Assembly: GCA_002914845.1 (NCBI GenBank)
Contig: JXTC01000049.1
Location: 28,878-92,877 of the forward strand
Direction: 5' to 3'
DNA: 64,000 bases
Source: Trema orientale
Lineage: Eukaryota > Streptophyta > Magnoliopsida > Rosales > Cannabaceae
The notes below the pieces were generated by a model. That model was given only the letters and a program-made list of their open reading frames with translations, ran no database searches and was not told where the DNA came from. Shown here piece by piece: positions 22,801 through 35,783 of this stretch. Positions within the stretch are counted from its first letter, which is position 1. Every line of letters begins with the position of its first letter. The translations under genes and the position numbers were made by a program.

Positions 22801-25800
22801 GCAGATCTAAGAGTAGTGGAAGATTGAAGTTCTGTTGAATTTGTGGTTGTGGAAATTCTCTATGAAGTACTACCTTATTTTATGTTGCGAAGACACATTA
22901 AGGTCAGCTTTGTACCAGACTGATGTTGAATAGTGAAGGGTAAAAAAGGGGAGAAACTTAATTAATAAATGGGAATACAAGTTTTGGGGTGAGTACGTAT
23001 GCAAAAACTGATAGGTGGTGTGGTAGAAATTCTCTCTTTGTCCTATTGAAATCAGGCCTTTAATGGGCTTCTACTTAGAAGGAGTTGAAGAATCCCCATC
23101 CTTGAATCCCTTGGTCTGTTTTCATGTTTTGGTGGTCTCCATTTCCACACAACCACAACAACCCCCACCCCCCCCCGCGCGCGCGCGCGCGTATGAAAGG
23201 TGCTTTTAAATAAAGTTTTAGTAGACGGGGATGGGATCCTAATTGTCAACAACTATTAATGGAAGTTAGAAGAGTTCCTCTGAAGAATCAGCTGAGGCCA
23301 AAACAGGATTATTTTGTTGCTACAATCCATAGTCTTGGCTTATCACAAGAAAAGTTCTCCAGAAAGTTCAGTTTTCTTGTTGATTTCATGATTACAGAAA
23401 CAGATGATGTTACTGAAACACAAGATCTTCCAATATAATTGCTTCTTCATCCAATGAAGAGGGCACAAATAGTATCGATTTCACACTTGTTATTCTAGCT
23501 AAATTGGAGCTTTTCACTAAAAAATATTTTAAAGTTTGAAGTCTAGGTTTCTCTGCCCACAGGAGAGTGACACAGGCACACACCATGTCTTAATTCCAAC
23601 AACACTTTCACAGACCAGGAAAATCTTCTTCTGTATTATATTTTAAAATGGTAAACTGCTGCTACAGGACTGGGCAGATTTATGGCGACCTGAACTTGGA
23701 GGGAGGATAGCAATGGTGGATTCTCCGAGAGAGGTTGTTGGTGCAGTTTTGAAGTATATGGGAGCATCGTATAACATAAATGACATCAATTTGCAAGTTG
23801 ATGGCGGGAGAGACGCTATCCAGAAAAATCTGGAATTACTTGCAAATCAGGTAGAGATGACATCTATGTAATTGTTATTCTATCTTGATAAACTTGACAA
23901 TGCAACAAGGAGAACCATGGCTTGATTTGCAAGTGTTGCAGGGTAGTACCCTGGCCTGCATCCACAAGACTGATTTTGTGAGAAAATGAAAAAAGCTAGT
24001 ACTTGCTGCAGGCCTTATGGCCTAACTGCAGTTGTAAGATGCAGTCACATAATAGGTTGGAGACATATTGATTCACTAAACTTTCATTTTTCACTTATGT
24101 TTTCTCCTAAGCTGAATACACCAATCCAAATTATGAGGACTAACCTAGAAGCACTAGATCGAAATGAAAACACAAGAGTTGATCTAGAGAAAATAAAGAC
24201 AAGGAACAGTTTCATGTTGAAAACAATAAGATATTGGTTCCTAGTTTCTCAAACTAGTATTTGCTTATTGACTTGTTTTTGTTCTCTTCATTTATCTTCT
24301 AAATCTGTATAGTTACTGATTCATTTTTTAATTCGTTTTGTACTTCATTGTGTGATTTACCCCTTCATTAACTTATTTAGTAACATTAGGTCATGGATGC
24401 AAAAACCTATAATAGGCATGCTAATTTTTCTTTTTCTGATAACTTCAATCAAACTTTTAAAGTAGCAAGGTTCTATTCTTGTTTGTTCAAGCCACAAAAC
24501 AGAGAAGACTTTTGCTCCTGCCTATGTTTACTAATGGATGAAAACTAATGATTCATTAAAAGAATTACACCTGAACAGCTCACTCAATGCGCGTTAGAAG
24601 CTCTTCTATCGCTTTTCTAGAGCATCATAAGGTATTTCGCAGCTGGAACATGAAAGCCCCACCTTCAACCATGCCATCGACATTCCTGACCTCTATTTGT
24701 AGGCTCAAATGAGTTCTCACATGCCATCAAAATCATTAATCCTTTTTGTGTTATGTGTTGATAACAGATAAGGAGGACGAGATTTGTTGTTGTAAGATAG
24801 AACACACACATATACAAAAGGAAAAAAAAATGTTTCAGTTGAGTTGGAAGATGACTTCTAGTATCATGTTCCTTTTCAGTGTTTTCTATTTTCTCCTCGG
24901 GGAGCTGTCAAGAAAATGAAATTATACTTCTTCTAGTAAAAATTTTGTTTGTTGAAAGAAGACTGAAGGTCCTTTGGTTCCTAAGGGGAAATGACTATCA
25001 TTTCAATTGGAACGGATTTGGGGTATTAGTGTGCCTCCTATTCTGGCTCTCTTTTTTTTTTTGTCATGACATGACATAAATTGGAAGACGTGGAAAGATC
25101 TTGATTATCAGATGACTTTGACCTGGTTTGTGTGAAGGGGCTGTAACCAGTGAATTATCTTTTAATAAAGTGGGTAATGAAGATGATGCCATCAGTAGAA
25201 ATCAGATATCGATGAACCGTACCAAAGATTCTATCCCTGATCATTGGCTGCTTTTCATATTTGATTTCTTTTATTTTCCTGGTTGTATTTGTTGCCTTTT
25301 CTTTTTCAAGATTACTGATATTTTCTTTATTTTTATTTCTTTGATATCATACTCTAGATTTCATCCTACTTTTTGTTATACATCTTGTTTCCTTTGATTT
25401 GATTTAGCCTTTTTTACTATCTCTGAGTAAGATTTGCTTATCTATCAAATGTAAAAGAAAAGGGAAAGAACCGTTAAAACGTCTAGCTTCTTTCGAACAT
25501 TTATATATATATAAAAAAAAAAAAAAAAAACATGCAGTTAAGTTTAGCTATAACTATGTTTGATTTGTTGGTGAGATCTGAGTGAGCTATTTCGGAGGAT
25601 TTTTCCCAAGTTCGTATGTGGTAGTTAAACATCACATTTTTCTGTCACCATAGAAGTACCATGTTCTTGTTTAGAGCCGGAAACTTCTTACTAAACCTAC
25701 TCTCTGAGGACATGAAACTGTCTCTTATTTAATTAGTAGGAAGGCACTTGGTTTCATTTGTGCTTCTCGGATTGAAGGACCACAACTGCAGATTTGCAAA

Positions 25801-27505
25801 CCATGCTTATAATTAAACATTTTTCTTATTCTTTCTTCTGCTTCTTCTTCTTCTTCTTCTGGGGGCCATCCCGCTGAACCCTACAATCTTTGGGAGGCAG
25901 GAAACTCTGGCATATTGCTAAGTATCGTTTTTTGTCTCCCCCCCTCCTCTCTGTAGCGTAGTGGGGAGGCAACTTTGTGATGTCTAATCTAAACTAGTTT
26001 AGAAGTGAAAGGTTATGTACTTATCTTCTATGTATATGTTCACTAAATTGTTTGAGTAGACTCCTGCAAGTCAGCTCCTGTTATAACTTCTAGTGTAGTA
26101 TTTTGAGAAGTCAAACTTTCGTCATTACAAATACATCTTTGAACCATGACATTTGTATTGGTGGCAATCTCGCATAGATCTGACTAGAAAATCTAGTCTT
26201 TAAATTGATGCTGAACATTTCTATATTACGTTTTATTTTTATGATTTAATCTCAGTTGGCTTTCTGCAGGTTCGATTATTTGATAACACACACTATCTAA
26301 AAGCATTTGGAGTTGGAGATGTTTGGCTGGCTGTTGGGTGGAGCAGTGATGTGATTCCTGTCGCCAAGCGCATGTCTAATGTTGCAGTAGTTGTTCCGAA
26401 GTCTGGAGCTAGCCTGTGGGCGGATCTGTGGGTATGTCCTGCATCCGTTGTATTACTTGAAATGTACCTCTTATCCGCGCTTTCTGGCTTAAGCGTTTAC
26501 TTTTAGAAAAATACTGAAGGGCAATGTCATATTATTATTGCTTCTACTTTTTGCTTTAAGCAGTAGTGGAAGATATGCAAATTTCATGTGGTTTTTTAGT
26601 TACTGTTTGGATCAATTATTTAGGCGTGCTTTGTGTCATATAGGATTAGAGATGAAATTATTATAAAATAATTAATTAAAATTGGAAGTAAACATTTGAT
26701 TAAACTCAAGAATAACTCATCTTTCCATTTTAAAAAAAAAAAATTAATATTTTTTGTTCCATTCTATAGAAAACTCTTCTTAGAGAAGCTGGTAGGAAAT
26801 ACGACATGGTTTCTCTGGGAAACTCATAGCAGTGCTAAAAGTTCTTTTAAATGTAACTTTTTAGAAGTAGCTCTTGAGTTAAAAGCCGAAGCTTTTTAAA
26901 CCCCATGGCAAACATGTACTTAATAGTAACCCTTAATAGAGACAAATCGGTCATATTGCTAAAAGGGAACCAGAGTAAATCTCAAAGACAAAACAAGCTT
27001 CTAAAAATAAACTGAACATGTATTTTGTGAATTTTATTTATAGTATCTTCTTTTGTTGTGAAATTATATTTCTTTTTTCTAGGCAATCCCGGCTGCCTCT
27101 AGGCTCGAAACAAATCGAATTGGGGGACGTGTTCGAGGGCCATCTCCTCTCATACATCAGTGGACAGAGTTCTGCTTACAAGCTGCAAGAGCGGTTCCGT
27201 TTAAGCAAGAAGTAATCCCTGGTGCATCTCCTTCGGCGCTCGAAAGTGCTTCTGTTGAAGTGCCAAATGAACTTTTGAAAGGTAAGCCAAAACTGGACAC
27301 CAACCTCATTGCAGGGATACCTCCACCTGATATTTTGGCTAGATGTGAGTTTTTGGAACCATTATCCGACTCTATGTTGGCAGAGTACCAATGGCTGATT
27401 AGTAGTATTAAGAAATCTGACCATGGTTTGATCTACAGAATAGGTCAACATTTTTTGTCGTTTATTCAAACATTTTGGCCGAAGCTCAATTTAAATAAGA
27501 GGTGA
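19821..27505 (+). CDS. Chloroplast PotD/PotF-like solute-binding protein, 7 exons
   Basis: Exons: 19821-20214, 20389-20543, 20820-21068, 21539-21673, 23668-23850, 26270-26431, 27083-27505; all GT-AG, 566 aa. It matches the plant family related to bacterial spermidine/putrescine-binding proteins (Arabidopsis At1g31410). Landmarks: LKIVALRGSVPPSWIK (exon 2), VAADMVSVGDSWL (exon 3), WAAPYRWGCMVIAYKK (exon 4), MVDSPREVVGAVLKYMG (exon 5), GVGDVWLAVGWSSDV (exon 6), RVRGPSPLIHQWTEFC (exon 7). Residues 1-80 are Ser/Thr/Pro-rich with few acids, as in plastid transit peptides. A hydrophobic stretch (91-106) followed by ARA at 107-109 looks like a thylakoid-transfer signal. Bacterial relatives hand polyamines to an ABC importer; no plant partner is visible here, so ligand and transport role are inferred only from the fold family. 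Confidence 0.9.
22116..22389. repeat. 137-bp tandem duplication, almost identical copies
   Basis: The copies start at 22116 and 22253 with CACCCACTAAGGTAGAAAAG. I see one difference (AGGAACGAT versus AGGAAGGAT), so the duplication looks recent. Confidence 0.9.
23164..23191. repeat. C-tract plus (CG)n alternating run
   Basis: A run of C's passes directly into alternating CG, about eight units, ending at GTATG. In AT-rich intronic DNA this is unusual: the alternating part could adopt Z-DNA and the C-run could be a polymerase-slippage site. Confidence 0.8.
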
Positions 27506-27628
27506 CCATGATTGTTAAATTGTATTATGGGGCTAATACAGTGTGTTAGAAGCTGTATAATTGAAAGTTTATACTTTGGTGATGATTAATTCGTATCGTC
27601 ATCCTTGCTTGCAAACATATATAACAGA

Positions 27629-27634
27629 AATAAA
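27629..27634 (+). promoter_or_regulatory. Likely polyadenylation signal of the PotD-like gene
   Basis: AATAAA about 124 bases after the TGA stop at 27503-27505. Confidence 0.45.
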
Positions 27635-27659
27635 CAGTGTCTAAATTTGTATAGGTCTG

Positions 27660-29550
27660 GTTTTTATAACAATCTTTCTGAATAATTTATAGGGTGTCAA
27701 TTCAAGAAAAGACGATAAATCAAAGATCATTGGTTTCTGGTTTGGTCGTTTATTTATTTATCTTGGTACAACATTTATTATCAAGAGGGGGTGAATTAAG
27801 TTTAAAAACTTTCGCAAATTGGTATGTAAATTCAACAATTAAAAAGCGAGATGACAACAAATAGAATATTACGAGTATGTTTGACAAAGAACGCTCGAAA
27901 CAAAGAGCACAAATTCTGTTAATTAGCACATGGACGATGAAGTATGTAAGAGAAGAGTGGACAGAAAACCAGACGCATGATTTTTATATGGTGAGGCAAA
28001 TCACACGTCTTACAAGTTATAACCAAATGATTTGGCTTTAAGCTCACCAGAACTCGGGTTCTATCGAATTAACCTAGATAATAACAGCTTCCTCTACGGT
28101 GCTATTCCAAACGTAGAAGCTAGAGATACATAGTTGAGTGAAAGATCAAAGCTAGACTCGCTTTGCTAATGTGGTTCCTAAAATGAACTTAGTAGAGAGT
28201 TTGGCTTAGAGAAGTAGAACACTTGGGACAAAACATGAGTCTTTCAAAGGTCTTGGAAGTTTCAAATGGATTTCTATTTCGTTTTCTAGAGTCTGGATTG
28301 TTTGTAATTTTAATGCGGTTCTCTGTCAACTAGCGGTTAAAAGTCATTAGAACGGTATGAAAATCGTTACTCTTAGACTGAGACTTGGTTTGAATGTGCC
28401 ACTTGATCATCGGAAGTATGGATTGTACGCTCATGTCCTTCCCTTGGTAGGCGGGCGACTCCAACTTCAGGAATTGGGCAATTATTCATTTTATACGCTT
28501 GATCTTCAATAAATTTTTAACGAAGCTTGGAAATTGAAAACAAATTTAAAAGGTTTTTGTGGCCATTTGAAAACTCGTGTTTGGAATCTCAAAATTTGTA
28601 CAAAGTTAAGCTTAGAACCAAAAACTCGTCCTCAGATCATGATCATGTAGTGTTTCAAATCTAAACAAATTTAGACCTACTTGAAAATTTTTGTACTTTT
28701 TATCATAATTTAAGTGCATCATGATAACTTCTCGCTTGGTGTTTGATTGCTCGATAGTTGAGTAGTCGAGCTATAGGTGATCCAGTTTTGGTCAACTTGA
28801 GGTTTATAGTACTGAAAAGTTTTCTACACACTCAAATAGCTTATTAAGCACACATTACCTAATGCTTGTTAACTTTTCCATTTTATTTAAAAAGAGAGTA
28901 TAAATATGCAACAGAAAATGTGTTAAAAAAAACAGAGAGAGAGAGAGAGAGAGAAAGAGAAGAGTACTGATAGTCGATTAATCTTTCAAAATCAATAATA
29001 CTAGTCCATTATATTTGAAAACAAAATATGTCAAAGCAGTGTTATGTTTGGTGAGTTTTTGTCAACAAATCGCAACATCAGAGTAGAATATCTTTCTAAA
29101 TCAAAAAAGAAGACAAAGGTTAATCAAAAAAAAAAAAAAAAAAGAAGACAAAGGGACGTTATTTTTATTTAAAAAATAAAAAAGAAAAAAATATCTTACG
29201 GGTAAAAAAAATATTAGACAAGGCAGAAAAAAAATATATTTATTTAATTTTTATGGGTAAAGAACATTTAAAAGATATGGTAAAGACTGGAAATAGAGTT
29301 TTGCATTAGTAGCATTTGCGCATTGGAGATGGTCTGAGATGATTAAGGGCAATTCTGTACACAGTGAGGGGTAGGGGATGGTCTTGTTCTAATGTGTACA
29401 TAACGGTCAGCTTTTGTGGGTAAGACTAAAGAGTAAAGAAGTTGGTCGGATGACAAGCGGCAAATGACTTTCCAGCATCATATTAATTTTTTCTCTTTTC
29501 TTTTTCTTTTTTTTTTAATTTTCTTTTCCTAGGTCGAGTCTAGTTTTTAA
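27660..29550. other. Intergenic, retroelement-like sequence without coding domain
   Basis: From about 27780 (AGAGGGGGTGAATTAAG) to about 28500 the text resembles non-coding parts of LTR-type retroelements, but I found no LTR pair, primer-binding site or ORF. A GA microsatellite lies at about 28935-28955, and a short duplicated AAGAAGACAAAGG phrase at 29107-29153. Function unknown. Confidence 0.3.
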
Positions 29551-30775
29551 GAGAAATTTCATAAAATATGCTCAGAATGAGCCATATTTACAACCGTATG
29601 ACTACCCAATAAAACTTCAAAAAATATGACTAAACCCCCATGAAAAGACTTAACTACACTTGAAACTTAGACTTAACTTTTTTTCACTTTTTCTCGTTCT
29701 CCCTTTTCTCTTCTTCTATGCTTCCTCTCAATCTTCAATCTTCTCTCAACTAAATAATTTTGTTAATCATCAAAACTTAGAGAAACATAATTGGTATAGT
29801 TTAAAATAGTTGGTATTTGAATTTCGAGATTTTTTTGTGATTGATTCTGCATTAAACATAAAATTTGGATCAATTTCTATAAATTTCTGGAAATTTGGAC
29901 TAGCTTCCCCGACGAACATCAAAACTTTTCGATGAATTTCGATGCAATTAGATGCCATTTCGATGAAGTATGTTTTTATAATGGAATCTAAAAGATTGAG
30001 TATGGTCATCGAAATGGCATCGAAAGAGCATCTATCATCGAAATTCATCAAAATTCATCGAATTCTATTATATTATCTAAATGGCATCGAATTATCATGG
30101 AAATGCATCGAAATTCATCGAATTTCATCAGATTCCTTTATAAAAATATACTTCATCGAAATGGCATCGAATTATCATTAAAATGCATCGAAATTCATCG
30201 AATTTCATCAGATTCCTTTATAAAAATATAGTTCATCGAAATTACATTGAATTTCATCTAATTAGCATCGAAATGACATCGACATACATCGAAATTTTCG
30301 ATATTTATCGAGATAATTAGTCCAAATTTTTAGAAAATTCAAATTGATCCAAATTTAATTTTAATGCAAAATCTACCACAGAACATCTTGAAATTCAAAT
30401 ATAAACTATTTTAAATTATGCCCAGAACATTTAAACATAGAAATTTTTTCATCGTTCACGAGAGAGATGAGAGTAAGAGAGAGAGAGAGCGAAAACTCGA
30501 AGTTCGACTGAGTGAGAGAGAGAGAGAGCAGAGGAGCTTTAATGACGAATGGAAGAGGAGAAGAAAATGACTGAACGAGTGAGTGAGAGAGAGTAACTTT
30601 CGGAGGCTGTTCTTTCCTTTTTTTTTTCTTCTAATTTTTTTTTTCCAAAACCAAATAACTAAAACTATACTTTTAGGGGTATTTTGATGAGAGAGTCATA
30701 TTTTTTGAACAATTAGTGAATGAGTCATATGTTTCTAAATAGCTTTCATTTGAAGCATATTTAATGAAATTTCTC
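29551..30775. mobile_element. Non-autonomous TIR transposon (1.2 kb)
   Basis: Left end GAGAAATTTCATAAAATATG; right end, read inward, GAGAAATTTCATTAAATATG; the similarity runs for about 50 bp. Flanks GTTTTTAA (29543-29550) and GTTGTTAA (30776-30783) match at 7 of 8, suggesting an 8-bp duplication as in hAT elements. The interior is made of CATCGAAATTCATCGAATTT-type repeats and GA tracts; there is no transposase. Confidence 0.75.
29930..30320. repeat. Internal 80-bp and short CATCGAA repeats
   Basis: Two clear 80-bp copies start at ATGGCATCGAATTATCAT (30081 and 30161), with a decayed third copy near 30241. The whole stretch is built from a ~12-bp unit like CATCGAAATTCA, and lies inside the 29551-30775 transposon. 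Confidence 0.75.
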
Positions 30776-31977
30776 GTTGTTAACAAGTGTTTATAAGACA
30801 CGTGATCTTATTCAAAATTTTATTGTATTGTTATTTAAAAAATAATAATAACCTTCCAAAACTTTTTTCGTTTTTTTAAGGTTCAATTTTTCTACATATT
30901 CTTTTTTCAAAAAAAAAAAACTGAATTTAGTATTCTTATATTATTTGTTGAACTTAATTTAGTATATTAACCAAAAAAAAAAAAACTTAATTTAGTAATC
31001 TTATATATTCTCATCACTACCCTTTACGAGGTAAATGTGCCTTAGGCGCACAATATCATCTGTTGAGGGTTGGGGTGCGTGTGTATATGAAGAAAATGCA
31101 CGTGTAATTGTGGCCCATGTATCTTATTTTGGTCCTCAAAATATAAAACGTTACGTTCAGTCTCTTATATTGTTTTTGCATCAGCAAAACAAGAAGTTTT
31201 ATTATTTTTCAATTACGGTAAACATATCTACAAGCACAACTATTAATTATAAAAATCAACTACTATGAAAAATTTATCACTGTATCAATCAAAACAACTA
31301 ACTCAGATTGTAAAAATAATAACAAATAAGTTAAAAAATTAATCTCTCACGATGTTCTAATTATCTCCATTCGCTTTTGCTTCTTCTCCTTAACTCTGAG
31401 TTGATAAGGCCAAAGTAAAGCTCCATGACAAAACAAACCGGCTATTGCACCTAGTTCATGTCTAGTTGCAGGCATGTCATTAATATCTTGTACATATATA
31501 TTTTTTTTTTCTTTGGTTGTCAGTAGGTTACAAGGATTTTGGTGATCGTTTATGGCTGTTTACTGTAATTCGATTTTTGTTTTGAAGATCAGTATTGTAC
31601 CATTAGTTTGGTTCAATGTATTTATTATTATTTTTAATTAAAACAAAAGAAAGAAATTAAAGTCAAGTTTACACCCTTAAAATAAAAATATACACAAATA
31701 CGCTTGACACATTAAATTAACAATTGTTTCTCGATCACAATTCCATAACGTTTTTCCAAGTAAGTTTTATGATTACCTAGAAATGAATGTACAACCTTCT
31801 AAAATTTATGTCTACATTTTAATAGTAGTATAATAACACACAAAAAATAAATAAATAAACTTTCATAGAAGCAAAATTAACAAATAAAAGAAAATAGTAT
31901 CCAAACCTGTATATGATTGTACCAGTGAGGCGCCAGAGACACATTTATTTAATAAAATTCTTTTCTAGATATATATA
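30776..31977. other. AT-rich intergenic DNA
   Basis: No supported gene. A 77-codon ORF at 31035-31268 starts with MCLRRTISSVEGWGACVYEE, but has no family I recognise and no splice or synteny support, so I do not call it. Confidence 0.4.
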
Positions 31978-32497
31978 GGGATAATTACATTTTCATACTT
32001 TGTATTTTGAGTGTTTATTCAGTTTATATATTACATTTTGGTTATTATCAAGATTGATCTTTAGATTTAGAACTTGAAACAAATTTATACTCTTCTAAAG
32101 TCAAACACCAATTTTGACCATTATGTTTACTAAAATACCTTTTAAAATTTAAAATATATATTTTAAAAGATGTTCAAATTTAAAACTTAACTAAAATTGA
32201 TAAATATACTTGTAAATAATATCTAATATTTTAAGTATTTTTTAAATTATTTTTTTAATATTTGTTCTTTTAACTATTAATTTTAATTAGTTTTAAATTT
32301 AAATTAAGTACTAAAATATATCCCTTATAGTTTGAAAGAGTATTTTGGTAAACTCAAGGTCAAAATTAGTAATTGATAAATATGGTATAAATTTATTACA
32401 AGTTTCAAATCTGAGGATCAATGTTAATAATAACCAAAACATAAGTTATAAACTGAATAAATAGTTAAAACACATAGTATAAAAATATAATTAACCC
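31978..32497. mobile_element. Long-TIR MULE-like MITE (520 bp), 9-bp TSD
   Basis: Left end GGGATAATTACATTTTCATA, right end read inward GGGTTAATTATATTTTTATA. The inverted repeat extends for more than 110 bp. ATATATATA (9 bp) flanks both sides, though AT simplicity weakens that evidence. It has a GGG...CCC terminus like three other elements in this window. Confidence 0.8.
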
Positions 32498-33097
32498 ATA
32501 TATATATATATATGGTTTCTAATCCAATAAGTATTTTGTTTTACCTATCTATAGATTTTTTTTTTTTAGCCGTTAGATAATTAATCTAACGGCCACCATA
32601 ATTTGGATAGTTAGAAAAAAAATAATAAAAATAAATGCTCATTATTTAATAATTTTCTCTCTCTAATTTTTTCCGTAAAAAAACGTGCGTGATGAATTTT
32701 AATTAGGTAAAATAATATCTATAGATAGATAAAAAAAAAAATACCTACTAAATTAGTGTCATATATATTACCACGTGTTATTCACGTGCATTTCATTTTT
32801 GGAAAATTTTGGGAAATGATGGAAGAGGTTAAAACTCTTTACCGCCCGCCTGGTTGATGTTATCACAATGTAATATGATTACTGAATGTTATTTGCCAAA
32901 AAAAATAACAACCATAAGTACATGCTAATAATGCACTGCATTAACATATTTTACATCATGCTTTGTACCACAATAAAAGCAAACTTTTGTGCAAAATTAA
33001 TTAAATAAAGGAAGAAAGCAATTCGGTTCAAGGAATCACAGGGCAGAAAGCGGATCCAAAGGGCAAAGTTTGTGAACCACTCAAAAGTGTTTTATTT

Positions 33098-33134
<37 letters not shown>

Positions 33135-34019
33135 CTCTCTCTCTCTCATGCTCAAAACCGCCCAACCATACCAAATATCCTACTTTTCTCATTTATTCTG
33201 TGTTCCTCAACTGCCCAACCCAACAAAATATTACCTTTTTCTAATTCATTGATTCATTCTTCTCTCTCATATTCATTGCAAAAGTCCAACCAAAACCTTT
33301 CTGGAAGTATTAATTATGTCTTCAAGAGGATTCAATTTTACTGAGTGCATGTGCCCATATCTATTTGTCTCTACAAACGTCAGCCATGCCTTGGCTTCAC
33401 AGGTCTTCTTCTATCGTCTAAGCACATATGCAATTGAAGAGTACTAACATTAAGAAAAATATTAATAATGGACCAAACTCACCATATTGATCATATTTTT
33501 ATTGATTGATACGTTGCTACAGTTCCAAGTCGCAAAGTAATGTTGGAGGAAAGGAGACACTTTGAAAGAAGAAGTATACTCTAGGAATTTAGACCTGAGT
33601 AGGAGTAATTTGGGCCAAAATTATTTTTCGTTAGTAATTTTCCCAATGACCTTTCAAGCTAGTCATAAGAATTGTAATTATTTGTGACCATATAAATATT
33701 CATGACTGGTAGTCAAACCAATTAAATAATGAAGTAATCAACACTACAATCTTATCAAACAGCTCCAACTAATTGTAGCAATAATTTTGTACTGTACAAG
33801 TGAATAATGTCTTCGGAATATGACAACTCTTTATTCATAATATCCACTATACTTAATGGTCATGGAAGCTTTCACGTTTTGCTTAAACATTAACTATCCA
33901 AAAACAGACATTTATACAGAAATGGAACAGAAACGAAACAGAAACCCGAGTAGAAAATTATGCAAATGGAAACCAAAGTAATGTTCATTTAAACATCGAT
34001 AGTTTCTATAAAAGGAAAA
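32498..34019. other. Intergenic; CT microsatellite at ~33101-33148
   Basis: No gene seen. The CT tract and the pyrimidine-rich sequence after it resemble a plant leader/promoter, but no ORF of recognisable family follows. A CACGTG G-box-like word occurs near 32772-32788. A non-coding transcript is possible but unsupported. Confidence 0.35.
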
Positions 34020-34413
34020 GGATTTGAGGCACTAAAGATTTCTAAATTTTTCAATTAGTTACCGTTTAGTCCTTGAACTAAATAAATATCTAAAAAGTCT
34101 ATGATTTAACTACTTTGTGACAATAATATCATTTTTATCGAAAGCTATTAATAATGTTAAAAATTGGATGGAAGAGAATGCATGTGATGGGCATTTTTTT
34201 AAAAAAAGAAAAAAAGAAAACTTCTTCTTTCAAGTTTGCAGGCCAAGTTTCTAGAGTTAAATAATGCCTCTTATTCCTCCTCTCCCCCCTTAAAAATCCT
34301 CAACTAAAAAAGGCAATACTGTTACTAACTTAAGGAGTTTTTTTAAAATTTATGTAATTCAGGGACCAAATGATCATTACTTAAGAAATTCAGGACTTTA
34401 GTGTTACAAACCC
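34020..34413. mobile_element. MULE-like MITE (394 bp), 9-bp TSD
   Basis: Inverted ends GGATTTGAGGCACTAAAGAT and, read inward from the right, GGGTTTGTAACACTAAAGTC, with further similarity inward (TTTAGTCCTTGAAC against TTTGGTCCCTGAAT). Flanks AAAGGAAAA (34011-34019) and AAAGAAAAA (34414-34422) agree at 8 of 9. Confidence 0.7.
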
Positions 34414-35783
34414 AAAGAAAAATGTTGCTAAGGGCACCTATACTAACATGAATTTCAAAATGTAGTTTTTTTTTTTTTTTTTTTTTTAAATCTGGAATGG
34501 GACACATTAATTTTAATCGAGGAAAATCATATTCTGGAAAGAAGTTAAAAAATTATTATATATTCATAAATTACTTTTCATGATAATTGTAAAATAACTC
34601 ACGTATTGCCAATTACTTAGAATAAATTAGAATTTTGGATCAGGAAATTACCACAGATTTCTACAATTTCTCTCACTTCGAAAAACTCGATCTTCTTGGC
34701 TATCCTTTACAACAGACTAAATCAGTTGTGTAGTTACCTTTTTGCGTTTACTGGAAGAATAATTTTCTTGGAACTTTTTTATTATGGAATTATATATAAA
34801 TTAGCATAACTACTATTCTACCCTTCCACAAATTCACACAATACCAAGGATCCTAACTAATTTAGCTTTTTGTAAAGGTTGAGCTAGCTACTAGCTAGGA
34901 TTCTATTGGACTACAGTGAAATTTTTTGAAAATTTCTGAATATAGCAAAGGATTATCTTTCTATACTTGGTCTATAAAAGGAAAAGTGAGGATAAAATTT
35001 CCACAAAAATCATATACACGTTAATTTTTTTTAATAAAAAAAAGTCATAACACTATCGCATGCTAAAATTAATACTAACAAAATACCACATAATAGTACA
35101 TAAAAGTATATATTTCAATTTATACACAGGAGCGAAACTAGGAACTTAATGCAGGGGGAAAAAGGAAAAATTACAACACCAAAGTAGCATAAGTATAATT
35201 AGAAACTTAAAACGATACTTCTAAATATATAGTTGGAATTTGATACTTTCATATTCTTGAAGAATAATTTTTAAGATAAAAATACAATGAAAGTACACTG
35301 GGACATAATAATTATATAAAGAAAACACAGATGGTGATCGAAAAATTGTACAAAAAGCCAGAAAACGAAAAGATAATTGCAGACGTGAGAGTGCGATTCT
35401 AAGATTTTCTATGAATGCCATTGACATTCGGCCTTTCTTTCTCTTCTAGGTACGTATATAGTATATAGAATATAGTATATAAGTTTTTTTATGGGCTATA
35501 TATTTTAAAAGAAAAACAAATAGGCTTCCCCTGATTTTAAGATAAAATGATAAGCAAATTAGCTTGACTTGACTTTAAAGAGAAGATGACAAGATGGCTT
35601 CACTTGGGAATGACTAACCCAAAATCTGAGAGGGCACTAAAATATAATCTCATAAATTAAAAGGGGCAAAGAACAACTTAGGAAAAAAAATTACATGCTA
35701 TTTTCAAAAAAATAAAAAATGAGAGGACACATGGCCCCGCCATTATTCGTATATGTGTATTATATTGAATAATTATGCATATT
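34414..35783. other. Intergenic AT-rich DNA, possible single hAT end at ~35127
   Basis: No gene. CAGGAGCGAAACTAGGA near 35127 resembles the CAGGG(G/A)CGG..CTAGGA terminus of the hAT element just downstream, but I found no partner end. T25 run near 34462. Confidence 0.35.

Larger units (their letters stand above)
21674..23667. other. PotD-like gene intron 4 (2.0 kb)
   Basis: It holds a recent 137-bp tandem duplication (22116-22389) and a C-run merging into alternating CG (23164-23191). Reading 21830-22110 on the minus strand gives retroelement-like peptide scraps, too weak to name. No missing exon is needed here. Confidence 0.6.

Noticed and set aside
27780-28600. LTR retrotransposon
   Set aside because: No paired LTRs, TG...CA ends, primer-binding site or coding domain could be found; kept only as retroelement-like.
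31035-31268. Small ORF beginning MCLRRTISSV
   Set aside because: No recognised domain, and the second half is low-complexity A/T translation.
33072-33344. ORF starting in a CT microsatellite
   Set aside because: The peptide is Ser/Leu repeat followed by sequence with no family; no splice or synteny support.
33360-33480. Possible miRNA precursor near CCATGCCTTGGCTTCACAGG
   Set aside because: No matching arm that would form a stem, and no match to a miRNA I know.
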